Origin: [Mycobacterium] manitobense
GTDB lineage: Bacteria > Actinomycetota > Actinomycetes > Mycobacteriales > Mycobacteriaceae
Direction of reading: 5' to 3'
DNA: 64,000 bases
Assembly (NCBI RefSeq): GCF_025821665.1
Contig: NZ_JACKSJ010000093.1
Span: 1-64,000, forward strand
The position numbers and the translations under genes are program-made. This document shows positions 1-8,407 of the stretch, piece by piece (the stretch's first letter is position 1; the number at the start of each line of letters is the position of its first letter). The notes beneath the pieces are model-generated. The model worked only from the letters and a program-made list of their open reading frames with translations. It did not search any database and was not told the origin of the DNA.

Positions 1-426
1 AAGCCGGTGAGAAAGGCCACACCGTCGCGGTCGCGGCACACGCGTCCGCCGGAGACCGAGATCGCCGAACCGGTCACCGAGCGCCCGCGCCGTTCCAGGA
101 GCGCGAGGTCGGCCGAGCCGCCGGCCGCCGAACCACGCCGCAGGCCGCGCAGCCAGTCGGCCCGCGAGCCGCGCAGGGAGCCACCCGCCGAGCGGCGGTC
201 GGCGTACGACTCCTACGAGCGCCCCGAGCGTCGCCGCCGCTACAGCGATTACGACGACTACGAGCCCCTCGAACCGCACCGGACCAACGGCTCCAACGGC
301 AGTTCGACGCATCACCCGGTGTCACGGGTGCGCTACCGCGGCGCCGACGACAGTGACCGCTTCACCGAATACCGCACCCGTCCGCGACGGCGGCACAGCT
401 GGGACGACTACGACTCCGAGCGCTGA
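1..426 (+). CDS. C-terminal tail of a DUF6542-type protein (partial)
   Basis: The frame is open from the first base of the window, so the gene starts upstream and only about 141 residues are visible. The visible part is low complexity: Arg/Pro/Glu-rich, with Tyr/Asp/Arg stretches (residues around 67-90) and a charged C-terminus, and is probably disordered. It ends 2 bp from the convergent ispH stop. In H37Rv, Rv1111c (DUF6542, membrane domain plus basic tail) lies convergent to lytB2/ispH, so this is inferred to be the tail of that orthologue. The membrane domain itself is not in the window. The GTG at position 7 is probably internal. Confidence 0.6.
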   Translation, partial: KPVRKATPSRSRHTRPPETEIAEPVTERPRRSRSARSAEPPAAEPRRRPRSQSAREPRREPPAERRSAYDSYERPERRRRYSDYDDYEPLEPHRTNGSNGSSTHHPVSRVRYRGADDSDRFTEYRTRPRRRHSWDDYDSER

Positions 427-428
427 GC

Positions 429-1430
429 TCAGCTGCGCGACGGGCGGATCTCGCGCGGCAGCGCGAACACGAGCGTCTCGTTGGCGGTGGTGACCGGCTG
501 CACGGTGTCGAACCCGTGCTCGGCCAGCCTGTCCAGCACGCCGCGCACCAGGATCTCGGGCACCGACGCACCCGACGTCACGCCGACGGTGGTGACACCC
601 TCCAGCCAGGCCGGGTCGATCTCGTCGGCGAAGTCGACCAGGTGTGACGCCGCAGCGCCTGCGAGCAGTGCAACCTCGACCAGCCGCACCGAGTTCGACG
701 AGTTCGGGGAGCCGACGACGATCACGAGATCGCATTCGGGCGCCATCGCCTTCACCGCGACCTGACGGTTCTGGGTGGCGTAGCAGATGTCGTCGCTGGG
801 CGGGTCCTGCAGTGTCGGGAACTTCTCCCGCAGCCGCCGCACCGTCTCCATCGTCTCGTCCACGCTCAGGGTGGTCTGGGACAGCCAGATGACCTTGTTC
901 GGGTCGCGCACGGTGACCTTGTCGACCGCGTCGGGGTTGTCGACGACCTGCACGTGGTCGGGCGCCTCACCGGCGGTGCCGACCACCTCCTCGTGGCCCT
1001 CGTGGCCGACGAGCAGGATGTCGTAGTCGTCGCGGGCGAAGCGCTTGGCCTCGTTGTGCACCTTGGTGACCAGCGGGCAGGTGGCGTCGATCGTCTTGAG
1101 GTTCCTGGCCGCGGCCTCGACGTGCACGGTCGGCGCGACACCGTGGGCGGAGAACACGACGATGGAACCCTCGGGCACCTCGTCGGTCTGCTCGACGAAC
1201 ACGGCGCCGGCCTTGGCCAGCGTGTCCACCACGTAACGGTTGTGCACGATCTCGTGCCGCACGTAGACGGGGGCGCCGTGCTTCTCGAGCGCACGCTCGA
1301 CGGTCTCGACGGCCCGGTCCACCCCGGCGCAGTAGCCCCGGGGCTCGGCGAGCAGGACCCGCTTGCCGGCAACGCCGCCAGTGACCGAGCTGGAAGCACC
1401 CGGAATCCCCATGTTGATTGTCGACGGCAT
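429..1430 (-). CDS. ispH: 4-hydroxy-3-methylbut-2-enyl diphosphate reductase
   Basis: IspH/LytB catalyses the last step of the MEP isoprenoid pathway, reducing HMBPP to IPP and DMAPP with a 4Fe-4S cluster in the cytosol. The 333-residue protein has the three conserved cluster cysteines in the contexts [14 protein letters not shown] and [11 protein letters not shown], and the [11 protein letters not shown] and SSNS motifs of the family. The length is normal. The ATG at 1430 is preceded on the minus strand by TACCCT (1437-1442) and a 6-base gap, the layout of a leaderless mycobacterial mRNA; an in-frame ATG at 1412 is the alternative. It is divergent from the lipid-droplet-type gene at 1496. 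Confidence 0.96.
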   Translation of the reverse strand: MPSTINMGIPGASSSVTGGVAGKRVLLAEPRGYCAGVDRAVETVERALEKHGAPVYVRHEIVHNRYVVDTLAKAGAVFVEQTDEVPEGSIVVFSAHGVAPTVHVEAAARNLKTIDATCPLVTKVHNEAKRFARDDYDILLVGHEGHEEVVGTAGEAPDHVQVVDNPDAVDKVTVRDPNKVIWLSQTTLSVDETMETVRRLREKFPTLQDPPSDDICYATQNRQVAVKAMAPECDLVIVVGSPNSSNSVRLVEVALLAGAAASHLVDFADEIDPAWLEGVTTVGVTSGASVPEILVRGVLDRLAEHGFDTVQPVTTANETLVFALPREIRPSRS

Positions 1431-1436
1431 GGCTCC

Positions 1437-1488
1437 AGGGTACTTACCCGCAGGGCTATCGGACCAGTTGGCGAGGCCGCCGTACGCT
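1437..1488. promoter_or_regulatory. Divergent leaderless promoters (ispH / Rv1109c-like)
   Basis: Two TANNNT -10 boxes face away from each other: TACCCT on the minus strand (1442 to 1437), 6 bases before the ispH ATG, and TACGCT on the plus strand (1483-1488), 7 bases before the ATG at 1496. Transcription would begin at the start codons, so neither gene has a 5' UTR or Shine-Dalgarno site. Confidence 0.45.
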
Positions 1489-1495
1489 GGTGCCC

Positions 1496-2053
1496 ATGGC
1501 TACCGCACCCTATGGGGTCCGTCTGCTGGTCGGCGCAGCCGTGACCGCCATCGAGGAGACCCGAAAGCTGCCGCAGACCATCCTGATGTATCCCATGACG
1601 ATCGTCAGCCAGGTCGCGCACCTCGTGATGAAGGCGCAGCAGGACGTCGCGGCTCTGGTGATCAAGGGCGACGAGACACTCGAATCGATCTTCCCGCCCA
1701 AGGATGAGCAGCCCGAATGGGCGACGTTCGACGAGGACACCGACGACGGGCCCGCAGATTCCGGCCCCGACGGCGAGCGCCGCACCGAGGGCCGCTTCGC
1801 CCTCTACAGCACCGGTGAGCCGGAGTCGCCGGCCCCCGAGAAGCCCGCCGCCCAGAAAACCAGGACGGACACGCCCGACATCGTGACCGAGCTGGATTAC
1901 GAGTCGCTGACGCTTGCCCAGCTGCGCGCGCGGCTGCCTTCGCTGAGCGTCGCCGACCTCGAGGCGCTGCTCGACTACGAGGGCGACACGAAGGCGCGCG
2001 CCCCGTTCCAGACGCTGCTGGCCAACAGGATCACCCGCGCCAGCGCGAAGTGA
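1496..2053 (+). CDS. Conserved actinobacterial protein, Rv1109c-like (lipid-droplet-associated type)
   Basis: This 185-residue protein has a hydrophobic/amphipathic N-terminal third ([20 protein letters not shown], then helices through about residue 60), an acidic Asp/Glu/Pro linker (about 65-125) and a C-terminal helical module resembling a small SAP-like fold ([28 protein letters not shown]). It corresponds in position to H37Rv Rv1109c, whose family is annotated in some databases as lipid-droplet-associated; a molecular function is not shown by the sequence. The ATG at 1496 is chosen over an upstream frame start because a TACGCT -10 box lies 7 bases before it. Its stop overlaps the xseA GTG (GTGA), indicating coupling. 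Confidence 0.8.
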   Translation: MATAPYGVRLLVGAAVTAIEETRKLPQTILMYPMTIVSQVAHLVMKAQQDVAALVIKGDETLESIFPPKDEQPEWATFDEDTDDGPADSGPDGERRTEGRFALYSTGEPESPAPEKPAAQKTRTDTPDIVTELDYESLTLAQLRARLPSLSVADLEALLDYEGDTKARAPFQTLLANRITRASAK

Positions 2054-3270
2054 CCACGTCGGAGCCGGGTCAGTCGGCGGAGAACCCCTGGCCGGTCCGC
2101 GCAGTCGCCACCCGGGTGGCCAAGTACATCGACCGGCTCGGCATGGTCTGGATCGAGGGTCAGCTCACCGAGTTGAAGCTGCGCCAGTCGACGGCCTGGA
2201 TGGTGCTGCGTGACCCGGCGGCGGACATGTCGCTGTCGGTGAGCTGTCCGCGCGACCTGGTGGCCAACGCCCCGGTGCCGCTGTCGGAGGGCACCCAGGT
2301 GATCGTGCTCGGCAAGCCGCAGTTCTACACCCGCAACGGCTCGTTCAGCCTGCGCATCAGCGAGATCCGCGCCGTCGGGCTCGGCGAACTGCTGGCCCGC
2401 ATCGCCCGGCTGCGCGAACTGCTCGCGGCCGAGGGCCTGTTCGATGCGCGGCTGAAACGGCCGATCCCGTTCCTGCCCGGCACCGTCGGCCTCATCACCG
2501 GGCGGGCCAGTCACGCCGAGCGCGACGTGGTCGCCGTCGCCACCGAGCGCTGGCCCGCGGTGCGATTCGCGATCCGCAACACCGCAGTGCAGGGGCCGAA
2601 CACCGTGCCGCAGGTGGTCGAGGCGTTGCGCGAGCTGGACGCCGATCCCGCCGTCGACGTGATCGTCATCGCCCGTGGCGGCGGTAGCGTCGAGGACCTG
2701 CTGCCGTTCTATGACGAGACGCTGTGCCGGGAGATCGCGGCGTGCACGACGCCGGTCGTCAGCGCCATCGGCCACGAACCGGACAACCCGCTGTGCGACC
2801 TGGTCGCCGACTTGCGGGCAGCCACGCCGACAGATGCGGCCAAGCGCATCGTTCCCGACGCCGCCGCCGAACAGGCTTTGGTCGCCGAGCTGCGGCAGCG
2901 CAGTGCGGGTGCTCTGCGCAACTGGGTGAACCGGGAGCATCACCTGCTCGCGCAGCTGCGCAGCCGGCCGGTGCTGGCCCAGCCGCTGCAGGCGCTCGAC
3001 GCCCGCTCCGAGGAGGTCCACCGGGCGCTGGCCGCCGCGCGCCGCGACATCGGGCGGCTGATCACGGCCGAGAGCGACCGCACCGGCCACCTGTCGGCCC
3101 GGCTCAAGACGCTCGGGCCGGCGGCCACCCTGGCCCGCGGCTATGCGGTGGTGCAGACCGGCGGCCGGGTGCTGCACTCGGTCGCCGACGCGCCGGCTGG
3201 CACACGGATCCGGGTGCGGGTGGCCGACGGCGCGGTGACGGCGGTCAGCGAAGGACCCGAAGGAGCCTGA
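2050..3270 (+). CDS. xseA: Exodeoxyribonuclease VII large subunit
   Basis: XseA is the catalytic subunit of exonuclease VII, which degrades single-stranded DNA and works in mismatch and damage repair with XseB. The 406 residues show the N-terminal OB-fold ([20 protein letters not shown] onward, about 12-110), the catalytic core with [13 protein letters not shown] and [13 protein letters not shown], the [15 protein letters not shown] segment, then a long helical region and the C-terminal RGYAVV element. The GTG start at 2050 shares GTGA with the previous stop, and the gene is followed after 2 bp by xseB, so the three genes form an operon. Confidence 0.96.
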   Translation: MTTSEPGQSAENPWPVRAVATRVAKYIDRLGMVWIEGQLTELKLRQSTAWMVLRDPAADMSLSVSCPRDLVANAPVPLSEGTQVIVLGKPQFYTRNGSFSLRISEIRAVGLGELLARIARLRELLAAEGLFDARLKRPIPFLPGTVGLITGRASHAERDVVAVATERWPAVRFAIRNTAVQGPNTVPQVVEALRELDADPAVDVIVIARGGGSVEDLLPFYDETLCREIAACTTPVVSAIGHEPDNPLCDLVADLRAATPTDAAKRIVPDAAAEQALVAELRQRSAGALRNWVNREHHLLAQLRSRPVLAQPLQALDARSEEVHRALAAARRDIGRLITAESDRTGHLSARLKTLGPAATLARGYAVVQTGGRVLHSVADAPAGTRIRVRVADGAVTAVSEGPEGA

Positions 3271-3272
3271 AT

Positions 3273-3485
3273 ATGAAGCCCATTAGTCAGATGGGGTACG
3301 AAGAGGCCCGCGACGAACTCATCGACGTGGTGCAACGTCTCGAGCAGGGCGGACTGGATCTCGACGCGTCGCTCAAGCTGTGGGAAAGGGGCGAGGAGCT
3401 GGCTAAATGCTGCGAAGAGCACCTGGCCGGCGCACGCAAGCGGGTTGCCGACGCACTGGCCGCCCGCGATGCCGAGGACGCCTGA
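3273..3485 (+). CDS. xseB: Exodeoxyribonuclease VII small subunit
   Basis: XseB is the small helical partner of XseA; several copies bind the coiled-coil arm of one XseA. The 70-residue protein has the family signature GYEEARDELIDVVQRLEQGG followed by LDASLKLWERGEELAKCCEEHL and is of normal length. The ATG at 3273 has a good Shine-Dalgarno (AAGGAG) that lies within the last codons of xseA, and only 2 bp separate the two genes. An open frame that continues upstream to 2724 is antisense-style overlap with xseA and is not used. Confidence 0.94.
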   Translation: MKPISQMGYEEARDELIDVVQRLEQGGLDLDASLKLWERGEELAKCCEEHLAGARKRVADALAARDAEDA

Positions 3486-3511
3486 TCCTGGCGGAATTTC
3501 TGTCGGCGCGC

Positions 3512-3540
3512 TTCAAACTAGAACACGTTTCAGTTATAGT
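3512..3540 (+). promoter_or_regulatory. Leaderless promoter of the 3beta-HSD gene
   Basis: A -35-like TTCAAA (3512-3517), a 17-bp spacer and a strong -10 TATAGT (3535-3540) are followed by only 6 bases before the ATG at 3547, so the transcript should start at the start codon. The KstR-type operator fills most of the spacer, which would let a bound repressor block RNA polymerase. Confidence 0.55.
3519..3532. promoter_or_regulatory. KstR-type operator
   Basis: The 14 bases TAGAACACGTTTCA match the published mycobacterial KstR palindrome TnnAACnnGTTnnA at every fixed position. KstR is the TetR-family repressor of cholesterol catabolism. The site overlaps the promoter of a 3beta-hydroxysteroid dehydrogenase, a functionally fitting target. 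Confidence 0.75.
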
Positions 3541-3546
3541 CGCCGC

Positions 3547-4632
3547 ATGGGCGATGCATCGTTGACGACTGAACTGGGCCGAGTGCTGGTGACCGGCGGC
3601 TCCGGGTTCGTGGGCTGCAACCTGGTGACGGAGCTGCTCGAGCGGGGCCACCAGGTCCGCTCCTTCGACCGGGTGCCGTCGGCGCTGGCCGGCCGTCCCG
3701 GGCTGGAGACGGTCGAGGGCGACATCTGCGACGAGGACACCGTCGCGGCCGCCGTGGCCGGGATCGACACTGTCATCCACACCGCCGCGATCATCGACTT
3801 GATGGGCGGGGCGTCGGTGACCGAGGAGTACCGGCAGCGCAGTTTCGCCGTGAACGTCGGCGGCACCGAGAACCTGGTGCGTGCCGCGCGCGCGGCCGGT
3901 GTGAAGCGATTCGTGTACACGGCGTCCAACAGCGTGGTGATGGGCGGCCGGCCGATCGCCAACGGCGAGGAGACGCTGCCCTACACCGCGCGCTTCAACG
4001 ACCTGTACACCGAGACCAAGGTGGCCGCCGAGCGGTTCGTGCTGTCCCAGAACGGGGTCGACGGGATGCTCACCTGCTCGATCCGGCCCAGCGGCATCTG
4101 GGGTCGCGGCGACAAGACGATGTTCCGCAAGGTCTTCGAGGGGGTGCTCGCCGGCCACGTCAAGGTGCTCATCGGCAGCAAGCAGGTCAAGCTCGACAAC
4201 TCCTACGTGCACAACCTGGTTCACGGTTTCATCCTGGCCGGCCAGCACCTGGTGCCCGGCGGCACCGCGCCCGGTCAGGCCTACTTCATCAACGACGGCG
4301 AGCCGATCAACATGTTCGAATTCGCCCGCCCGGTGGTGCAGGCCTGCGGCGAGAAATGGCCCAAGGTGCGGGTGCCCGGCAAGCTGGTGTGGCTGGTGAT
4401 GACGATCTGGCAGTGGCTGCACTTCCGCCTCGGCATCGCCAAGCCACCGCTGGAACCGCTCGGCGTGGAACGGCTCTACCTCGACAACTACTTCTCCATC
4501 GCCAAGGCCGAGCGCGACCTCGGATACCGGCCGCTGGTGACCACCGAGCAGGCGCTGCAGGAGTGTCTGCCTTACTACGTCGACCTGTACAACGAACTCA
4601 AGGCCGCGCAGCCGGTGCCCGCGCGGGCCTGA
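3547..4632 (+). CDS. 3beta-hydroxysteroid (cholesterol) dehydrogenase
   Basis: An extended short-chain dehydrogenase of 361 residues. The NAD-binding motif TGGSGFVG lies at residues 16-23 and the catalytic pair YxxxK at Tyr154/Lys158 (YTETK). Sequence and position match H37Rv Rv1106c and the M. smegmatis cholesterol dehydrogenase, which oxidise cholesterol to cholest-4-en-3-one, the entry step of sterol catabolism. The ATG at 3547 is supported by a TATAGT box 6 bases upstream. A KstR-type operator in that promoter predicts induction by sterol-derived ligands. It follows xseB but has its own promoter. A ketosteroid isomerase gene at 34279 could assist the same chemistry. Confidence 0.88.
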   Translation: MGDASLTTELGRVLVTGGSGFVGCNLVTELLERGHQVRSFDRVPSALAGRPGLETVEGDICDEDTVAAAVAGIDTVIHTAAIIDLMGGASVTEEYRQRSFAVNVGGTENLVRAARAAGVKRFVYTASNSVVMGGRPIANGEETLPYTARFNDLYTETKVAAERFVLSQNGVDGMLTCSIRPSGIWGRGDKTMFRKVFEGVLAGHVKVLIGSKQVKLDNSYVHNLVHGFILAGQHLVPGGTAPGQAYFINDGEPINMFEFARPVVQACGEKWPKVRVPGKLVWLVMTIWQWLHFRLGIAKPPLEPLGVERLYLDNYFSIAKAERDLGYRPLVTTEQALQECLPYYVDLYNELKAAQPVPARA

Positions 4633-4723
4633 TCATCTGCCGACGAGGCTGCGCGCGTGTGCGCGCCGACACCCGTCGATTGTTCACATTCGATAACCGG
4701 CAAGTCGACCTTCTTCGAGTGCC

Positions 4724-4747
4724 GGTCGCCCTAGAGTCGAGGCGACC
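4724..4747. promoter_or_regulatory. Inverted repeat upstream of the sulfatase cassette
   Basis: GGTCGCC (4724-4730) and GGCGACC (4741-4747) form a perfect 7-bp inverted repeat with a 10-bp spacer, ending 21 bp before the sulfatase start. It may be a regulator operator or a hairpin in the leader; no regulator gene is adjacent. Confidence 0.3.
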
Positions 4748-4768
4748 GTCAATGACAAGGGAGTCGCC

Positions 4769-6322
4769 GTGCCCGACAGCAAGCCCAACATCCTGGTCAT
4801 CTGGGGCGACGACATCGGCATCTCGAATCTGAGCTGCTACAGCCGCGGCATGATGGGCTACTTCACGCCCAACATCGACCGGATCGCCGACGAGGGAATG
4901 CTTTTCACCGATTCCTACGGCGAGCAGAGTTGCACTGCCGGACGGTCGTCGTTCATCACCGGGCAGAGCGTCTACCGCACCGGGATGAGCAAGGTCGGTA
5001 TGCCCGGAATGGACATCGGCCTGCAGAAAGAGGATCCGACGATCGCCGAACTGCTCAAGCCGCTGGGTTATGCGACGGGGCAGTTCGGCAAGAACCACCT
5101 CGGCGACCTGAACAAGTTCCTGCCCACCGCCCACGGGTTCGACGAGTTCTTCGGCAATCTCTACCATCTCAACGCCGAGGAGGAACCGGAGAACGCCGAC
5201 TACCCCACCGAGGAGGAGGCGCCGATACTGCGGCGTGCGCTGCTCCCGCGGGGCGTCATCCACTCCTGGGCCACCGACGAGGATTCCGGCGAGGTCGACG
5301 ACCGCTACGGCCCGGTGGGCAAACAGCGGATCGAGGACACCGGCCCGCTGACCAAGAAGCGGATGGAGACGATCGACGACGAGACCACCGGCGCCTGCAT
5401 CGATTTCATCCGGCGTCAGCACGAGGCGCAGACACCGTTCTTCGTCTGGATGAACATGACGCACATGCACTTCCGGACGCACACCAAGCCGGAGAGCGTC
5501 GGCCAGGCCGGCCGGTGGCAGTCGCCCTACCACGACACGATGATCGACCACGATCGCCACGTGGGCACACTGCTCGATCTGGTCGACGAACTCGGCATCG
5601 CCGAGGACACCATCGTCATCTACTCGACCGACAACGGGCCGCATGCCAACAGCTGGCCCGACGGCGCGACCACGCCGTTCCGCAGCGAGAAGGCCACCAA
5701 CTGGGAGGGCGCCTTCCGGATCCCGGAGATGATCCGGTGGACCGGGAAGATCAAGCCGCGCAGCGTCTCCAACGAGATCGTCCAGCACCATGACTGGCTG
5801 CCGACGTTCCTGGCCGCCGCAGGCGATCCGGACATCGTGGAGAAACTCAAGAAGGGCCACACCGCAGGCGCCGACGGCAAGACCGAGTACAAGGTGCACA
5901 TCGACGGGTTCAACCTGCTGCCGTACCTGACCGGTGAGGTGGACAAGAGCCCGCGCCGCGGGATGATCTACTTCTCCGACGACTGCGACGTGCTCGGGAT
6001 CCGGGCCGAGAACTGGAAGGTGGTCTTCCAGGAGCAGCGCTGTGATGGCACGTTGCAGATCTGGTTCGAACCATTCACGAAGTTGCGGGCGCCCAAGCTG
6101 TTCAATCTGCGCACCGACCCGTACGAGCGCGCCGACATCACGTCGAACACCTACTGGGACTGGGTGATCGACCGGATCTATCTCGTGCTGTACGGGTCGG
6201 CGATCGCGACGCAGTTCCTGGAAACCTTCAAGGAGTTCCCACCGCGCCAGGAGCCCGCTACCTTCACCATCAACCACGCCGTGGAGGAGCTCAACAAGTT
6301 CCTCGCGACCCGAGGGGGCTGA
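4769..6322 (+). CDS. Type I (formylglycine) arylsulfatase
   Basis: This 517-residue alkaline-phosphatase-superfamily hydrolase cleaves sulfate esters. Metal ligands start with GDD (Asp14-Asp15); the maturation motif is CTAGR with Cys55, which must be oxidised to formylglycine; GKNHLGD and STDNGPH supply further active-site residues. No signal peptide is present, so it should be cytosolic, which allows maturation by the FGE encoded two genes downstream. The GTG start at 4769 has AAGGGAG eight bases upstream. The stop overlaps the ATG of the next gene (TGATG), so the three genes are translationally coupled. The natural substrate cannot be told from sequence. Confidence 0.9.
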   Translation: MPDSKPNILVIWGDDIGISNLSCYSRGMMGYFTPNIDRIADEGMLFTDSYGEQSCTAGRSSFITGQSVYRTGMSKVGMPGMDIGLQKEDPTIAELLKPLGYATGQFGKNHLGDLNKFLPTAHGFDEFFGNLYHLNAEEEPENADYPTEEEAPILRRALLPRGVIHSWATDEDSGEVDDRYGPVGKQRIEDTGPLTKKRMETIDDETTGACIDFIRRQHEAQTPFFVWMNMTHMHFRTHTKPESVGQAGRWQSPYHDTMIDHDRHVGTLLDLVDELGIAEDTIVIYSTDNGPHANSWPDGATTPFRSEKATNWEGAFRIPEMIRWTGKIKPRSVSNEIVQHHDWLPTFLAAAGDPDIVEKLKKGHTAGADGKTEYKVHIDGFNLLPYLTGEVDKSPRRGMIYFSDDCDVLGIRAENWKVVFQEQRCDGTLQIWFEPFTKLRAPKLFNLRTDPYERADITSNTYWDWVIDRIYLVLYGSAIATQFLETFKEFPPRQEPATFTINHAVEELNKFLATRGG

Positions 6323-7266
6323 TGCTCAACCACTGGAACGACGGGCCGACCAAATCGGCGATCATCGCGTTCGTCGACGCCGTCGCGACCAAGGGCACGC
6401 CGGACTACACCGAGCCCGAGGACCGGATCGCCGTCTTCGACAACGACGGCACCCTGTGGTGCGAGAAGCCGATGTACATCCAGCTCGACTTCATCGTGCG
6501 CAGGCTCGCGGAGAAGGCGGCGGCGGACTCCTCGCTGGCCGATCAGCAGCCCTATCAGGCGGCCGTGTCTGGTGACCTGGCGTGGTTCGGCGGCGCGATC
6601 ACCAAGCACTACCAGGGTGACGACAACGACTTGAAAACCCTTGCCGGCGCGGTGATGGCGCTGCACGCCACGATGACCGTGCAGGACCACGCCGCCCTGG
6701 TCTCGGCCTTCTTCGCCGACGCCCGCCATCCCACCCTCGACAGGCCGTATCTCGAGTGCACCTATGCGCCGATGGTCGAGCTGCTGCGCTACCTCGAATC
6801 GAACGGGTTCACCTGTTACATCGTCTCCGGTGGCGGCCGCGACTTCATGCGGCCGGTCACGTCGGCGATCTACGGCATCCCGCCCGAACGGGTGGTGGGC
6901 AGTGCGCAGGGCCTGCGCTTCGCGGGCGCCGACGGCGAGGGCGACCTGCTGATCGAGCCGGTGCTCGACATCTTCGACGACGGGCCGGAGAAGCCCGTGC
7001 GGATCTGGAGCCGGATCGGGCGGCGACCGATTCTGGCCGCGGGCAATTCCAACGGCGACGACGAGATGCTGCAGTACACCCGCGGGTTGCGGCTGCTGGT
7101 CAACCACGACGACGCCGAACGCGAATTCGCCTACACCGCAGGCGCTGAGCGTGCCCTGGAGCACGCGGCCGCCTACGGCTGGACGGTGATCAGCATGCGC
7201 GACGACTGGTCCGGGGTGTTCGGCACCGGCGCGGGAAGCGGCGTCGTCACCGAGGCCTGTGACTGA
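6322..7266 (+). CDS. HAD-family hydrolase (SerB-like phosphatase)
   Basis: A 314-residue haloacid-dehalogenase-superfamily protein. Motif I is DNDGT with the nucleophile Asp40 and Asp42; an SGGG segment fits motif II, and GNSNGDDEM fits motif IV. The cap between motifs I and II is alpha-helical, as in phosphoserine phosphatase-like enzymes. It overlaps the sulfatase stop by one base and the FGE start by 8 bp, so it is tightly embedded between a sulfatase and its activator. A role in handling the desulfated, possibly phosphorylated product, or in cleaving a phosphate-sulfate metabolite, is only inference. Confidence 0.8.
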   Translation: MLNHWNDGPTKSAIIAFVDAVATKGTPDYTEPEDRIAVFDNDGTLWCEKPMYIQLDFIVRRLAEKAAADSSLADQQPYQAAVSGDLAWFGGAITKHYQGDDNDLKTLAGAVMALHATMTVQDHAALVSAFFADARHPTLDRPYLECTYAPMVELLRYLESNGFTCYIVSGGGRDFMRPVTSAIYGIPPERVVGSAQGLRFAGADGEGDLLIEPVLDIFDDGPEKPVRIWSRIGRRPILAAGNSNGDDEMLQYTRGLRLLVNHDDAEREFAYTAGAERALEHAAAYGWTVISMRDDWSGVFGTGAGSGVVTEACD

Positions 7267-8137
7267 CGACCTGATCCGAATCCCGGCGCAGCGGGTGGTG
7301 CTCGGCTCCGACGACCACTACCCCGAGGAGGCGCCCGCGCGGGAAGTCGACGTCGACGGCTTCTGGATCGAGGCGCACCAGGTCACCAACGCCCGCTTCG
7401 CCGACTTCGTCGACGCCACCGGCTATCTCACCGTCGCCGAGCGGCCGCTCGACCCCTCCGACTTCCCGGGTGCGCCGCCGCAGAACCTGCAGCCGGGGTC
7501 GATGGTGTTCACCAGGACGGCAGGCCCGGTGGACCTGCGGCACCTCTACCAGTGGTGGACGTGGACCCCAGGCGCCTGCTGGAAGCATCCCCGTGGGCCG
7601 AGATCGTCGCTCAAGGGCCGCGAGCAGCATCCGGTGGTGCACATCGCCTTCGAGGACGCCGCGGCCTACGCGCAGTGGGCGGACATGGCGCTGCCGACAG
7701 AACCCGAGTGGGAGACCGCGGCACGCGGCGGACTGATCGGTGCGGCCTACACCTGGGGCGACGAACCCGAGGGCCGCGACCGGCGGCTGGCCAACTACTG
7801 GCACGGCGAGTTCCCGTATCTACCCGAAACCGGTTATGGGACAACCATGCCGGTGGGCAGCTTCCCGCCGAACGGTTACGGCCTGTTCGACATGGCGGGC
7901 AACGTGTGGGAGTGGACCGCCGACTGGTACGGCACCGACCGGACCACGACGCCCTGCTGCGCCGAGGATTCCTACGATCCCGCACAGCCACAGTTCGCCG
8001 TGCCCCGCAAGGTGGTCAAGGGCGGTTCGTTCCTGTGTGCGGACAGCTACTGCAGCAGATACCGGCCCGCGGCGCGGCGGCCACAACCGGTGGACACCGG
8101 CATGAGCCACATCGGCTTCCGCTGCGTCAGGCGCTGA
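7259..8137 (+). CDS. Formylglycine-generating enzyme (FGE/SUMF1 family)
   Basis: FGE uses copper and O2 to convert the CxxxR cysteine of type I sulfatases to formylglycine. The 292-residue protein has the FGE fold signatures FWIEAHQVTNARF, LPTEPEWETAARGG, GLFDMAGNVWEWTADWY and GGSFLC, and the two active-site cysteines Cys260 and Cys265 spaced as in the M. tuberculosis enzyme (Rv0712, Cys263/Cys268 from memory). GTG at 7259 lies 8 bp inside the previous gene. Because the CTAGR sulfatase is two genes upstream, enzyme and substrate are probably made together. Confidence 0.92.
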   Translation: MTDDLIRIPAQRVVLGSDDHYPEEAPAREVDVDGFWIEAHQVTNARFADFVDATGYLTVAERPLDPSDFPGAPPQNLQPGSMVFTRTAGPVDLRHLYQWWTWTPGACWKHPRGPRSSLKGREQHPVVHIAFEDAAAYAQWADMALPTEPEWETAARGGLIGAAYTWGDEPEGRDRRLANYWHGEFPYLPETGYGTTMPVGSFPPNGYGLFDMAGNVWEWTADWYGTDRTTTPCCAEDSYDPAQPQFAVPRKVVKGGSFLCADSYCSRYRPAARRPQPVDTGMSHIGFRCVRR

Positions 8138-8407
8138 CTATTCCTGGGTCTCTGCGGTCTCAGCGACCAGACTGTCGCTGTCGACGAACACCAGGCCGCC
8201 GTCATCGAGGCTGACCGCCCACCTGCGCGCCGCCTCGACGATCCTGTTCTCCGCGACGTCGACCGCCATTCCGGCGAGATCAGCAAAATCCTCGACGACC
8301 ACGCCGTGCATTTCATGATCAGTTCCGGGATGCACCACCACGCGGGTGTCGACGGCAATGTCGGAAGAGCCGTTACCGCTGGCCGCCTCGTCGATGTTCG
8401 CAGTCAT
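8138..8407 (-). CDS. Small conserved hypothetical protein
   Basis: Not recognised. The 89-residue acidic protein has a disordered N-terminus (to about residue 17) and then a beta-rich part (VDTRVVVHPGTDHEMHGVVVEDF ... WAVSLDDGGLVFVDSDSL) that could be a small SH3-like barrel. The ATG at 8407 is preferred to the GTG three bases upstream because GGGAGG lies 5 bases before the ATG but only 2 before the GTG. It is convergent with the FGE gene (adjacent stops) and followed upstream by a long non-coding stretch. Confidence 0.6.
   Translation of the reverse strand: MTANIDEAASGNGSSDIAVDTRVVVHPGTDHEMHGVVVEDFADLAGMAVDVAENRIVEAARRWAVSLDDGGLVFVDSDSLVAETAETQE

Noticed and set aside
4598-6277. 559-codon minus-strand frame opposite the sulfatase.
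   Set aside because: Mirror of the sulfatase coding sequence; no motif, no ribosome site.
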